Below are positions 18,301-27,000 of a stretch of DNA of 64,000 bases, one piece after another. Made by a program: the position numbers and the translations under genes. The notes beneath the pieces were generated by a model. The model was given only the letters and a program-made list of their open reading frames with translations, was not told the DNA's origin and searched no databases. The DNA is taken from positions 61,288-125,287 of the forward strand of contig DDJC01000091.1 of the NCBI GenBank assembly GCA_002339015.1, in the 5' to 3' direction. This DNA comes from Burkholderiales bacterium UBA1834. GTDB taxonomy: Bacteria; Pseudomonadota; Gammaproteobacteria; Burkholderiales; Burkholderiaceae_C. Each line of letters starts with the position of its first letter. Positions within the stretch are counted from its first letter, which is position 1.

Positions 18301-19842
18301 CTAGGGTGGCGTGGTTGACGAAGGGGAAGACAAATTCGTTGGCGATGCCGTGGTAGGGTCGGCAGGCGGCGTGTCCAGCGCCCAGAAGCCAACCCGGCCC
18401 AGGCTGGCCAGCAGCCGCAGGCGCGCGGTGCGCCACGCGGCCAGCGCACGGATGCGCTCCTGGCGCGCGTTGGCCAGATCCTTCTGGGCATCGAGCACCT
18501 CGATGATGTGGCTGTCGCCCGAGCGGTAGCGGGCCTGCGCCACATCGAAGGCCTCCTGGCCGCTGCTCAGCACGTCGGCCGAGGCCGCCAGGCTGGCCGT
18601 CTCGCTCTGCAGGGACTGGTAGTTGCGCCAAACGTCCAGGCTGGCCTGGCTGCGGGCCATCGCCACGTCTGCCCGCCGTGCATCGACCTGGGCGCGGGCT
18701 TCGCGGATCTTGTAGTTGCGCGCAAACCCTTCGAACAGCGGCACCGACAGCGTGATCACGGTGAGTGTCTCGGTGCTGCGTGAGGGCGACAGGGGCGTGT
18801 TCGGGCGGCCGTTGACGTAGCGTCCTACGCTCAGGCCCACGCTGGGCAGGCCTTCGGCGATCACGGCATCCAGGCGTGCATCGGCCGCTGCCAGCTGGGC
18901 CTGGGCAGCGCGCACCGAGGGGTGCGCCTGCAGCGCCTGGTCCATCAGGTGATCGACATCGGCCAGGAAGCGCTCGGTGTCCAGGCTGGGGGCCTGGCTG
19001 CCAGGTTGCACGTCCTGGGCCGCCTGGGGATCGAGCTCCAGCGGTGTGCGGGCGTCCAGGCCCATGATGCTGGCCAGGCTGCCCAGCGCCTGGCGGTGGG
19101 CGCCATCGGCCTTGATGCGTGCGGCCACGGCCTGGGCCTGGAGGGACTTGGCCTGCAGCACTTCCGCACGGTAGCCCGAACCGGCCTTCTCGCGGGCCTG
19201 GGCGGCCTGAAAGCTCTCTTTCGCGGCGGCTTCGGCCTCACGGGCGGCCTCCACGGCAGCGTGTGCGGCCAGGGCCTCGTAGTAGGTCTGTGCGGCATTG
19301 GAGAACACGGCCTGCAAGGTGGCATCGTGGCTGGCCAGTGCCGCGTTCATCAGGTGAAGCGCCTGGAACACATTGGCCGCCCGGGTGCCGAAATCCAGCA
19401 GCACATAGCTCAGAGTCATGTTGCGGCCATAGGCCCGCACGTCGCTGTCGGTGCGCACGGCGGGCTGTCCGGCGGTGGTGCTGGGGCGCTGGTAGGCGGT
19501 GATCCGGTCGCGGCTCTGCGTCAGGTTGACATTGACCGAGGGCATGAAGCCCGCCCACGACTGCCCATACTGCGCGGCCTGGGACAAGGCCGTGGCCCAG
19601 GCCTGACGAGCCTGCGGGTTGTGGCATATCGAGCGTTCGACAGCCTGCTGCAGTGTCAGCGGGCGGGCGGGCTCACCGCCCTGGCAGATGGCCGTGGCCT
19701 GGCCGCTGTCGCCGGACAGCTGCACCGGTGGCACGTCGGGTGGCATCACGCGCCAGGGATCGATGGTCGGAAATGCCATCGCGGGACTGGTGCAGACGAG
19801 GGCCCAGCATGCACTCGTCACGACAGATCGAACAACGCTCAT
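18301..19842 (-). CDS. TolC-family outer-membrane channel
   Basis: 513 residues. A signal peptide (about residues 1-24, ending AMA) is followed by the typical pair of outer-membrane efflux repeats with long Ala/Gln-rich helices (QAAQYGQSWAGFMPSVNVNL, LNAALASHDATLQAVFSNAA) and the second repeat at about 300-470. The C-terminus is a Ser/Thr/Pro-rich tail. It would supply the outer-membrane exit for the HlyD-type adaptors encoded convergently, and possibly also for the type I system at 40085-43827, which has no tolC of its own here. It is divergent from thiL across a 145-bp gap. Confidence 0.9.
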   Translation of the reverse strand: MSVVRSVVTSACWALVCTSPAMAFPTIDPWRVMPPDVPPVQLSGDSGQATAICQGGEPARPLTLQQAVERSICHNPQARQAWATALSQAAQYGQSWAGFMPSVNVNLTQSRDRITAYQRPSTTAGQPAVRTDSDVRAYGRNMTLSYVLLDFGTRAANVFQALHLMNAALASHDATLQAVFSNAAQTYYEALAAHAAVEAAREAEAAAKESFQAAQAREKAGSGYRAEVLQAKSLQAQAVAARIKADGAHRQALGSLASIMGLDARTPLELDPQAAQDVQPGSQAPSLDTERFLADVDHLMDQALQAHPSVRAAQAQLAAADARLDAVIAEGLPSVGLSVGRYVNGRPNTPLSPSRSTETLTVITLSVPLFEGFARNYKIREARAQVDARRADVAMARSQASLDVWRNYQSLQSETASLAASADVLSSGQEAFDVAQARYRSGDSHIIEVLDAQKDLANARQERIRALAAWRTARLRLLASLGRVGFWALDTPPADPTTASPTNLSSPSSTTPP

Positions 19843-19975
19843 GGACTCGCAATGCGGCTGGGGGCAGGCAGTGAGACTGCCGCCGATTGTGCCTGTGGGC
19901 CGCTGGGTGGCCGCACTTCAAACGTGGGATGTGCAAACCAGGAAGAGGGCGGCCGGCCGCGCAGGCCGCCTGCGC

Positions 19976-19981
19976 GACAAT
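19976..19981 (+). promoter_or_regulatory. Candidate -10 element giving a near-leaderless thiL mRNA
   Basis: GACAAT lies exactly six bases before the thiL ATG. A transcript starting about seven bases after the hexamer would begin at the start codon. The same hexamer with the same spacing precedes pgpA. No convincing -35 box is seen. Confidence 0.35.
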
Positions 19982-19987
19982 GCGCCC

Positions 19988-20989
19988 ATGTCCCTCGGAG
20001 AATTCGACCTCATCGCGCGCTATTTCCAACGGCCCGAGGGCCAGGGACCGCGCCGCGCCATCGTGCCCAACGGTGATGACTGCGCCGTGATCGCACCGGC
20101 CGCCGGCATGCAGCTGGCCGTGTCCACCGACACCCTGGTGGAGGGGCGGCACTTCCTGTCCACGGTCGATCCGGCCCGGCTGGGCCACAAGGCGCTGGCC
20201 GTGAACCTGTCGGACCTGGCCGCGTGCGGGGCGCAGCCGCTGGCCTTCACCCTGGCGCTGACCTTGCCACGTGTGGATCAAACCTGGCTGGCGGGCTTTT
20301 CGGGCGGGCTGCTGGCCCTGGCCGATGCGCACGGCTGCGAGCTGGTCGGCGGTGACACCACCGCCGGGCCGCTGGCCGTCGGCATCACGGTGATGGGCGA
20401 GGTACCGGCGGGTCAGGCTCTGCTGCGCAGCGGGGCGCGGCCTGGGGATGAGCTGTGGGTCAGCGGCTGGCCCGGCGAGGCACGCCTGGCGCTGGAAGCC
20501 TTCCGGGGCACCCTGGTGCCGCCGCTGGACGGCGAGACTTTCGACGCCGTGCGCCTGCGCATGGAGCGGCCCACGCCGCGCGTGGCGCTGGGCCTGGCGC
20601 TGCGTGGCCTGGCCAGCGCGGCCATCGACGTCTCCGATGGTCTGCTGGGCGATCTGGGCCATGTGCTGCGGCGCAGCGGCGTGGGCGCGTCGATCGCGCT
20701 GGGTGCCTTGCCGGTCAGCCCCTGGCTGGCCCACCGTGGGCAGGCCGAGCAAGCTGATTGGGTGCTGGCCGGGGGAGACGACTACGAGCTGCTCTTCACG
20801 GCGCCGGCCTCACGCCATGCGGAGGTGCTGGCGGCCGGGCAGGCCGCCGGCGTGCCAGTGCACCGCATCGGCCGGATCGACCCACAGCCTGGCCTGCGCG
20901 TGCTCGATGGTGGCTGGACCCCTGACGGGCCGGGGGGGCAGCCCCTGTCTGACCGCTGGCGCTCGTTCGACCATTTCAGCGCGGGCTGA
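19988..20989 (+). CDS. thiL: Thiamine-monophosphate kinase
   Basis: 333 residues. ThiL phosphorylates thiamine monophosphate to thiamine diphosphate using ATP, the last step of the cofactor pathway. The N-terminal GEFDLIARYF, the metal/ATP site GDDCAV, STDTLVEGRHF, the KALAVNLSDLAACGA stretch, GDTT and the later IDVSDGLLGDLGH and GGDDYELLFT motifs are all present. The start is the ATG where homology to the family begins. It is followed 52 bp later by pgpA, the usual order in Burkholderiales. Confidence 0.95.
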   Translation: MSLGEFDLIARYFQRPEGQGPRRAIVPNGDDCAVIAPAAGMQLAVSTDTLVEGRHFLSTVDPARLGHKALAVNLSDLAACGAQPLAFTLALTLPRVDQTWLAGFSGGLLALADAHGCELVGGDTTAGPLAVGITVMGEVPAGQALLRSGARPGDELWVSGWPGEARLALEAFRGTLVPPLDGETFDAVRLRMERPTPRVALGLALRGLASAAIDVSDGLLGDLGHVLRRSGVGASIALGALPVSPWLAHRGQAEQADWVLAGGDDYELLFTAPASRHAEVLAAGQAAGVPVHRIGRIDPQPGLRVLDGGWTPDGPGGQPLSDRWRSFDHFSAG

Positions 20990-21029
20990 ATCAGGCCGGC
21001 CGGGCCGTGTGGCCATCCAGCCCCTGGGT

Positions 21030-21035
21030 GACAAT
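21030..21035 (+). promoter_or_regulatory. Candidate -10 element for pgpA
   Basis: GACAAT lies six bases upstream of the pgpA ATG, the same spacing as at thiL, in the form GACAATGCCCGCATG. Either a leaderless promoter or a conserved translation-initiation context. Confidence 0.35.
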
Positions 21036-21041
21036 GCCCGC

Positions 21042-21650
21042 ATGAACGCCGAAGTGCCTTCCTCCGCCGCGCCAGCAGAGCCCGCCGTGCTGGCCGCGCC
21101 CCGCCGACCCTCCATGCGCCTGCTGCTGAGCCACCCGGCGCACTTCATTGCTTTCGGCGCGGGCAGCGGCCTGAGCCCGGCCGCGCCTGGCACGGTGGGC
21201 ACACTGTGGGCCTGGGCCAGCTTCCTGGTGCTGGAGCGCTGGTGGGGACAGGGGCCCCAGGCCGATCTGCGCTGGGCCTGCCTGATCGGCCTGGGCACGC
21301 TGGTGGGCTGGTGGGCCAGCACGCACACGGCGCGCAGCCTGCGGGTGGCCGATCCCTCCTCCATCGTGGTCGACGAGATCCTGGCCTTCTGGCTCGTGCT
21401 GTGGGTGGCCTCGCCCATGGGATTTGGGGGACAGTTGCTGGCCTTCGCCCTGTTCCGCTATGTCGATGCCGCCAAGCCGGGGCCGGTGGCCTGGGCCGAT
21501 GGCCTCTTCAAGCTCCGACCAGGTCAATCCACCGGCTGGGCCCAGGGGCTGGGCATCCTGCTGGACGATTTTGTGGCCGCGCTGTGCACGCTGATCGTGC
21601 TGGCCCTGGGCGTGGCTCTGCGGCCCTGGCTGCCATGGGGGGGCGCATGA
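21042..21650 (+). CDS. pgpA: Phosphatidylglycerophosphatase A
   Basis: 202 residues. PgpA removes the phosphate from phosphatidylglycerol phosphate at the inner membrane, making phosphatidylglycerol. The family motifs GSGLSPAAPGTVGTL near the N-terminus, DEILAFWLVL, and FRYVDAAKPGP followed by LDDFVAAL are present with membrane helices between. About 20 extra N-terminal residues rich in Ala/Pro precede the conserved region. The stop overlaps the next start (ATGA). Confidence 0.93.
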   Translation: MNAEVPSSAAPAEPAVLAAPRRPSMRLLLSHPAHFIAFGAGSGLSPAAPGTVGTLWAWASFLVLERWWGQGPQADLRWACLIGLGTLVGWWASTHTARSLRVADPSSIVVDEILAFWLVLWVASPMGFGGQLLAFALFRYVDAAKPGPVAWADGLFKLRPGQSTGWAQGLGILLDDFVAALCTLIVLALGVALRPWLPWGGA

Positions 21651-22156
21651 CAGTGGATGCGCAGGCGAAGGTGGCAGCCGCCGTGGCCGCACTGGCCCGG
21701 GCGCTGCCCGCGCAAGGCTGGATGATGGCCTCGGCCGAGTCCTGCACCGGCGGTCTGATCGCGGCCTCCTGCACCGAGCTGGCGGGCTCCAGCGCGTGGT
21801 TCGACCGCGGCGTGGTCAGCTACAGCAACGAGGCCAAGAGCGAACTGCTGGGGGTCGATCCGGCGCTCATCGTGGCGCATGGGGCCGTGAGCGAGCCCGT
21901 GGCCCGGGCGATGGCCGAAGGGGTGCTGGCGCGTTCCAAGGCCACCGTGGCGGTTGCCGTGACGGGCATCGCGGGGCCGGGGGGCGGTTCGGCTGACAAG
22001 CCCGTGGGCACGGTGTGGCTGGCATGGGCCGTCCGGGGGCAGCCCACGCAGGCGCGGTGCCATCTGTTCAGCGGAGACCGTTCGGCCGTTCGCTGGCAGA
22101 CCTGTGTGGTGGCGCTGCAAGGCGTGCTCGCACTGGCGGTGCCTGGGCAGCGCTAG
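21647..22156 (+). CDS. pncC: CinA C-terminal family nicotinamide-nucleotide amidase
   Basis: 169 residues, a stand-alone CinA C-terminal domain. It hydrolyses nicotinamide mononucleotide to nicotinate mononucleotide and ammonia in NAD recycling. Diagnostic stretches are SAESCTGGLIAA near residue 28, VVSYSNEAKSELLGV, GAVSEPVARAMAEG and AVTGIAGPGGGS. It is translationally coupled to pgpA by a 4-bp overlap and is the last intact gene before the mobile region. Confidence 0.93.
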   Translation: MTVDAQAKVAAAVAALARALPAQGWMMASAESCTGGLIAASCTELAGSSAWFDRGVVSYSNEAKSELLGVDPALIVAHGAVSEPVARAMAEGVLARSKATVAVAVTGIAGPGGGSADKPVGTVWLAWAVRGQPTQARCHLFSGDRSAVRWQTCVVALQGVLALAVPGQR

Positions 22157-22159
22157 GGC

Positions 22160-22254
22160 ATCCAACGTCTGCTGAATCGCTGTCAACAGGGCGTCGACGG
22201 CCACGGGTTTGGGCAGCAGGGTTCGCCTGTTGAGGGCTAACTGAATGTGTTGGA
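22160..22254 (-). pseudogene. Possible receiver-domain C-terminal fragment cut by the IS3 element
   Basis: On the minus strand this short stretch reads LLPKPVAVDALLTAIQQTLD, which has the K-P motif and final helix of a response-regulator receiver domain. The upstream part would be removed by the IS3 element that starts at 22255. No in-frame stop occurs before the pncC coding region, so it may equally be chance. Weak evidence. Confidence 0.3.
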
Positions 22255-22269
22255 TGACCTGCCCGGTTT
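22255..22269 (+). repeat. IS3 left inverted repeat
   Basis: TGACCTGCCCGGTTT; 13 of 15 bases match the right end in inverted orientation. Confidence 0.8.
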
Positions 22270-22319
22270 CTTCGCTCCACTGATTTCTGGAATGATGGCT
22301 CCCCTCCTGCGAGGAGCCC

Positions 22320-22583
22320 ATGAGAAAGAGTCGATTCACCGAAGAGAAAATGGTTGCCGTGCTGCGTGAGGCAGACCGCACCAGCGTGGCCGAGGCGGCC
22401 AAGAAGCATCAAGTCAGCGATGCCACGATCTACGCCTGGCGCAAGCACTTTGGGCAAATGGAAGCCAACGATGTCAAGCGCCTGAAGGCGCTGGAGCTGG
22501 AGAACGCCCGGCTCAAGAAGTTGCTGGCCGAGCGAGACCTCGACATCGAGGTGCTCAAGGAGATCAACGCAAAAAAATGGTGA
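22320..22583 (+). CDS. IS3-family transposase OrfA
   Basis: 87 residues with a helix-turn-helix (RFTEEKMVAVLREAD, HQVSDATIYAWRKHFG) that binds the IS ends, followed by a leucine-zipper-type coiled coil (LKALELENARLKKLLAERDL). It ends in AKKW across the run of seven A residues where the ribosome can slip back into the orfB frame. Complete. Confidence 0.92.
   Translation: MRKSRFTEEKMVAVLREADRTSVAEAAKKHQVSDATIYAWRKHFGQMEANDVKRLKALELENARLKKLLAERDLDIEVLKEINAKKW
22571..22577 (+). promoter_or_regulatory. Slippery A7 site for -1 programmed frameshifting
   Basis: Seven consecutive A residues lie at the orfA/orfB overlap. orfB is in the -1 frame relative to orfA. This is the usual IS3-family way to make the OrfAB fusion transposase. 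Confidence 0.7.
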
Positions 22584-23437
22584 GCCCGCCGGCGCGGCGA
22601 CAGCAGGTCCAGCTCGCATGTGAGCGGGGCCTGTCGCAGCGTCGTGCCTGCGGGCTTGTCGGAGTGTCGCGATCGACGATGCGCTACGAGTTGCGCATGC
22701 CCGTCAAGGACGCCCCTGTCATCAATGCCATGAAAACGTTGTCGGCGCAGTATTCGAGGTACGGCTACAGGCGCATTCGCATCTTCCTGCAGCGCCAGGG
22801 CATGAAGTTGAGCTGGTCGCGTACCCACCGCATCTGGCGCTGCGCAGGTCTGCAATTGCCCAAGAAGCGGCCCAGGCGTCGCATTGCCGCGAGCAGGCCC
22901 AGGCCGTTCACGCCCTTCAAGGCCAACACGGTGTGGGCCTATGACTTTGTGTTCGACACCACGGCTGATGGACAGCAGATCAAGTGCCTGACCGTCGTGG
23001 ACGAGTACACCCGCGAGTGCCTGGCCATCGACGTGGCGGGCTCCATTCGCTCCCGGCGCGTCATCGAAGTACTGTCCAAGCTGGTGAGCATCCATGGTGC
23101 GCCACTGTTCATGCGCTCGGACAACGGCCCCGAGTTCGTAAGCGTGGCCATTCTGGAGTGGATCAGCCAAAGCGGCATCGCCACAGTGCTCAACGACCCA
23201 GGCAAGCCCTGGCAGAACGGCACCGATGAAAGCTTCAACGGCAAGTTCCGCGACGAATGCCTGTCGCTGGAGTGGTTCAGATCACGCCGCGAGGCGGCGG
23301 TGATCATCGAGGCTTGGCGGCGCCACTACAACGCCGTGCGGCCGCACAGCAGCCTGGACTACTTGACGCCCAACGAGTTCAAACAGCAGTATCTGTCCCT
23401 TCCACAACCCGCCGTCTTCCAGGAATCTTTGGTGTGA
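22577..23437 (+). CDS. IS3-family transposase OrfB (DDE integrase core)
   Basis: 286 residues, reached by -1 frameshift from orfA. It has the N-terminal HTH_21-type region (YSRYGYRRIRIFLQRQG) and the DDE catalytic core: first D in VWAYDFVFDT, second D in RSDNGPEF and E in GTDESFNGKFRDECL. The C-terminal HYNAVRPHSSLDYLTP motif is typical of the family. It appears intact; its stop lies inside the right inverted repeat. Confidence 0.93.
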   Translation: MVSPPARRQQVQLACERGLSQRRACGLVGVSRSTMRYELRMPVKDAPVINAMKTLSAQYSRYGYRRIRIFLQRQGMKLSWSRTHRIWRCAGLQLPKKRPRRRIAASRPRPFTPFKANTVWAYDFVFDTTADGQQIKCLTVVDEYTRECLAIDVAGSIRSRRVIEVLSKLVSIHGAPLFMRSDNGPEFVSVAILEWISQSGIATVLNDPGKPWQNGTDESFNGKFRDECLSLEWFRSRREAAVIIEAWRRHYNAVRPHSSLDYLTPNEFKQQYLSLPQPAVFQESLV

Positions 23438-23439
23438 CA

Positions 23440-23454
23440 AAGCCGAGCAGGTCA
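23440..23454 (-). repeat. IS3 right inverted repeat
   Basis: Read inward from 23454 the sequence is TGACCTGCTCGGCTT, matching the left end at 13 of 15 positions. Confidence 0.8.
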
Positions 23455-23455
23455 G

Positions 23456-23851
23456 CTGTCCATCCGTGAGATAGCCAGGCGCACAGGCCTGTCCCGCAAC
23501 ACCATCCGCAAGTACCTGAGGGCCGATGAGGCACTTCCCCAGTACAAGCCACGGGTGATCCCCAGCAGGCTTGACCCGTTCGCAGACAAGCTTGCTGGCT
23601 GGCTCAAGACCGAGAGCAACAAGTCCCGCAAACAGCGGCGCACCATCAAGCAAATGCACGCTGACCTGGTGGCGTTGGGCTACGAAGGCTCATACAACCG
23701 AGTCGCCGCCAGAACCTGGCTTGCCAAGCGCCAGGAAGCAGAGAAGACCACGGGCAGAGGTATCTTCGTGCCACTGGCGTTCGGCCCCGGTGAGGCGTTC
23801 CAGTTCGACTGGAGCGAGGACTGGGCGGTCCTGGGTGGCGAGCGCACCAAG
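23456..23851 (+). pseudogene. IS21-family istA fragment
   Basis: About 130 codons in one frame, immediately after the IS3 right end. It reads LSIREIARRTGLSRNTIRKY (the IstA helix-turn-helix) through RTIKQMHADLVALGYEGSYN to FVPLAFGPGEAFQFDWSEDW, the start of the DDE core. The first few residues are missing, removed at the IS3 junction. The rest of the transposase is lost after about GGERTK, where family resemblance stops. Confidence 0.85.
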
Positions 23852-24028
23852 CCCCTGGAAGTCAAAGAGCAGTACGAGAAGCAACTGCGCGAACTGCGTG
23901 CCCCCTCTCTGCCGCATCACCGAGGGAACCATCCTGCTCCAGGCCAAAGCTATCGTTGAGCATCTAGGAGATGAGGGCTACATTGAACGGCGGGATACTG
24001 ATCGAATTGAAGTCCGCACCATCGATTA
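23852..24028 (+). other. Unidentified debris between the istA fragment and the RTX gene end
   Basis: The istA frame runs on without family similarity and ends near 23959. A second plus-strand frame here reads RITEGTILLQAKAIVEHLGD and [19 protein letters not shown], which looks protein-like but was not recognised; it runs into the 3' end of the convergent RTX gene. Probably a remnant of another mobile-element gene. No terminator hairpin with a T-run was seen for the RTX operon. Confidence 0.4.
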
Positions 24029-27000
24029 TCACGCGCCATCAGACAACACATTAGCCTGCACTGACCATGCCTGCTGGATCGTGTTGTAGAGGGTGCTGTT
24101 GGACACCTCAGTGATTGCAGATTGCCCCTGCCCCGGCGTGAAGCCGGCCATGGCTTGAACAAGCTGCTGGACGCTGCTATTGGATAGATAGCCCGAATAC
24201 ATGTAGTACTCATCCGCGGCGCCCGTAGACGCAATTTCTTCAATCTGGTGCCTAGATCCAAGGAACCAATCCTTTATTGACACATTGCTACCCGAATCCA
24301 TGCGGCTCATGATCAAATCGTTACCTGCCTGACGGAAAAGAACCGAGAAGGGGCTTGCATCCATCTGAATGACATCTTGATTCCCGACGGTCGGATCATC
24401 ATCCACAATGGTGAGACTTCCAGAAAGGTAGCTTGAAGTTAGGATGTATGTATCACCTCCTTCCCCTCCATTGTGCGAGTCTCCTGCACCGCCTCCACTG
24501 AGGGTGTCGTTTCCAGCGCCCCCTTCAAGCCAATCAATGCCCGAAGCATCGAACAAGTTGTCAGAGCCATCTCCACCTCTAAGCGTATCGTTACCAGCGC
24601 CTCCATTGAGCTGGTCATTGCCAGGCCCTCCCATGAGAAGATCACTTCCGGCCTGACCGTTAATGGTGTCATTGCCTCCGAATCCATCAATGACGTCATT
24701 TCCTGCGGTACCGGTCAGCGAATTGTTCAGCTCATTTGCCATGCTGACCAGTGCTGCGATGTTTGCGGCGCTTAGCTGCACGTAGCCGCCCTGATCATTG
24801 ACAACCGAAATCTTGATCTGATCTGCCCCGGTTTTGTTGAAATACCCTGTGATGGTCACTTGGTCCTGCTGTAGGCCTGTCGATGTGGCAACGATGAGGT
24901 TGTTCGAGAACGAGGTCTTTGTCATGACGATGTCTGACAGTTTCAAGCCCTCCATCCGCAGAACAGTGGAGCCCGTGTACTTCTCTACAACGTCGACTCC
25001 ATCACCTCGGCGATGCAGAACAATGTCTTGATTGCCAGCGCGAATGACATCACTTCCGCGACCACCATCAAGTGTTGCGCCAAAGGGGTGGTAGTAACTA
25101 GGTGCCGTATTGAGCACATCGTCACCCTCACCACCATTAAGGGTTGAGCTAGAAGATGCAGCCCCATAGGGCTCTTCAAGCACAAGCACGTCATTGCCCG
25201 AGCCTCCCTCTAGCACGCCCGAACCGGTGATGAAGTCATCTCCATTGCCGCCTATAAGGGTGTCGAAGCCACCACCACCGTAAATGAAGTCATCTCCATC
25301 CAGGCCCGATATAACCTCGTCCTTACTGAAGCCATACATAAAATCCGTAGCCGCAGTGCCCTCTGTCTTGGAAACAGCAGCCTTGATGTCGGAGAAAATC
25401 AGAGATTGGCCAGCAACCACAATGCTCTCCAAGGCCCCACTACTACTGCCATCAGCAGTGAAGAAGTCGGCGACGATGATTGACCCGTCCATATCGGTTC
25501 GCCATATTTTCAAACCTGTGCCAGGACCCTCGTTCCAGGTGAGGTGTTCGTCCATTTCGAGCATGATGGGCGTAACCCTGAAGAAGCTCAATTGGTCCTT
25601 GTCTGTTACGCCTTTGATAATAAAAATATCGCCATCGCGCTCCGAGGCGTTGATTTCCACATGCGAGCCGCTTGACATGTCTACTTCATAGACATCTTGG
25701 CCTTCGCCCCCGGCAAGGTAAGTCATGCCCCCTACGGCGACTAAAGTGTCATTGCCGCCGCCCCCCGAAAGGGTACCTCCGGAAATACCGCCTTGCAGAT
25801 AGTTTGCGCCGGAATCCCCGTTCAGAGCATACGCACCAGCACTAAGAATCACAGCATTTTCAATATTTAAGTACCTACCAATGCCCAAGTTAATTTCAAC
25901 AGCGTCATTAGTATCGTTGTTATAGGTGATGCGGATAGTGTCACTACCTGCCTCTGCATCCTCGACGATTACGTCTTCCGCACTGTTGACTATGAAGGTG
26001 TCATTGCCGGCTCCTCCATACAAAGTGTCTATCCCGCCGCCGCCATCCAGGGTGTCTTCTCCCGAAGCCCCGATCAAATACTGGTTCAGCGCATTGCCCT
26101 TCATGTGCACACCAAAGCCAGAGCTTGCCCTCATGTACTCAATGTCATTGGTGACCGCATCGCCCAGGGCATAACTACGGCTAGCCCAAACGGTATCCCT
26201 CCCCCCACCACTCGTCTCGATGACAATGTCTTCTTGGCCAGACACGATGTAGCTATCGTCACCCAGGCCTCCTTGCAGGGTATCAGCGTTAGCCCCTCCG
26301 TCTAGTACGTTGGCTTGGTCATCTCCGACAATGCGATTAGCTAAAGCGTTACCTGTGAGTGCCAAGCCACTGCCCTTCGAGTAGATATCTTCAACGTTGT
26401 CCGCCAAGCGAGATATATCAATGGAGGTAAAGATCGAGTCGTGCCCTGCCTCTGCCGCCTCAAGTGCTTGATCCTCTTTGGCAAACACGTAATACACGTC
26501 GTTGCCTTGAAGGCCTGCCAGCGTGCTGCCAGCACCGTTGCTACGCAACACGTTATCGCCAGCATTACCAGTGAGACGATGTGCTTCCGTACCCAACGCA
26601 GTAGCGTTTTCGGCGTTGGCGTAACGGCTGTCCCTCAGATCCAGATCCATATCGCCCTGGACTTCGTCGATCCCGTTTTCTTCTGAAGTGATGTGGAATT
26701 GCAGGATATCGTTGTGAATTTCAATGGACTTATATATAAATGTGTACTTTCCGTTGGAATCAGCAGTATTGGTAGCACTGATCAAGACCCAATGGCTACC
26801 GAGACTATTGGTGGATGAGGAGGCTGAACTGCTCTTAATTGTTCGGGTCACTTCTTCTCGCCACTTCCAGTTATATGTCGCATCATTAACATGTGCCACA
26901 GAATTCACAAAATTTGCTCTTTGCTCTGCTGTCGGCAAACTAGAAAATTCGAGATCCTGGGATGACCCCGGCAAAACAAATGTACTTACCCCAGGCGTCC

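Larger units (their letters stand above)
22255..23454 (+). mobile_element. IS3-family insertion sequence (IS407-like group), complete
   Basis: 1200 bp bounded by imperfect inverted repeats TGACCTGCCCGGTTT (left) and, read inward from 23454, TGACCTGCTCGGCTT. It contains orfA and orfB with a -1 frameshift arrangement. No short target-site duplication is seen: TGGA precedes and GCTG follows. This implies that one flank was rearranged after insertion. Confidence 0.88.
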
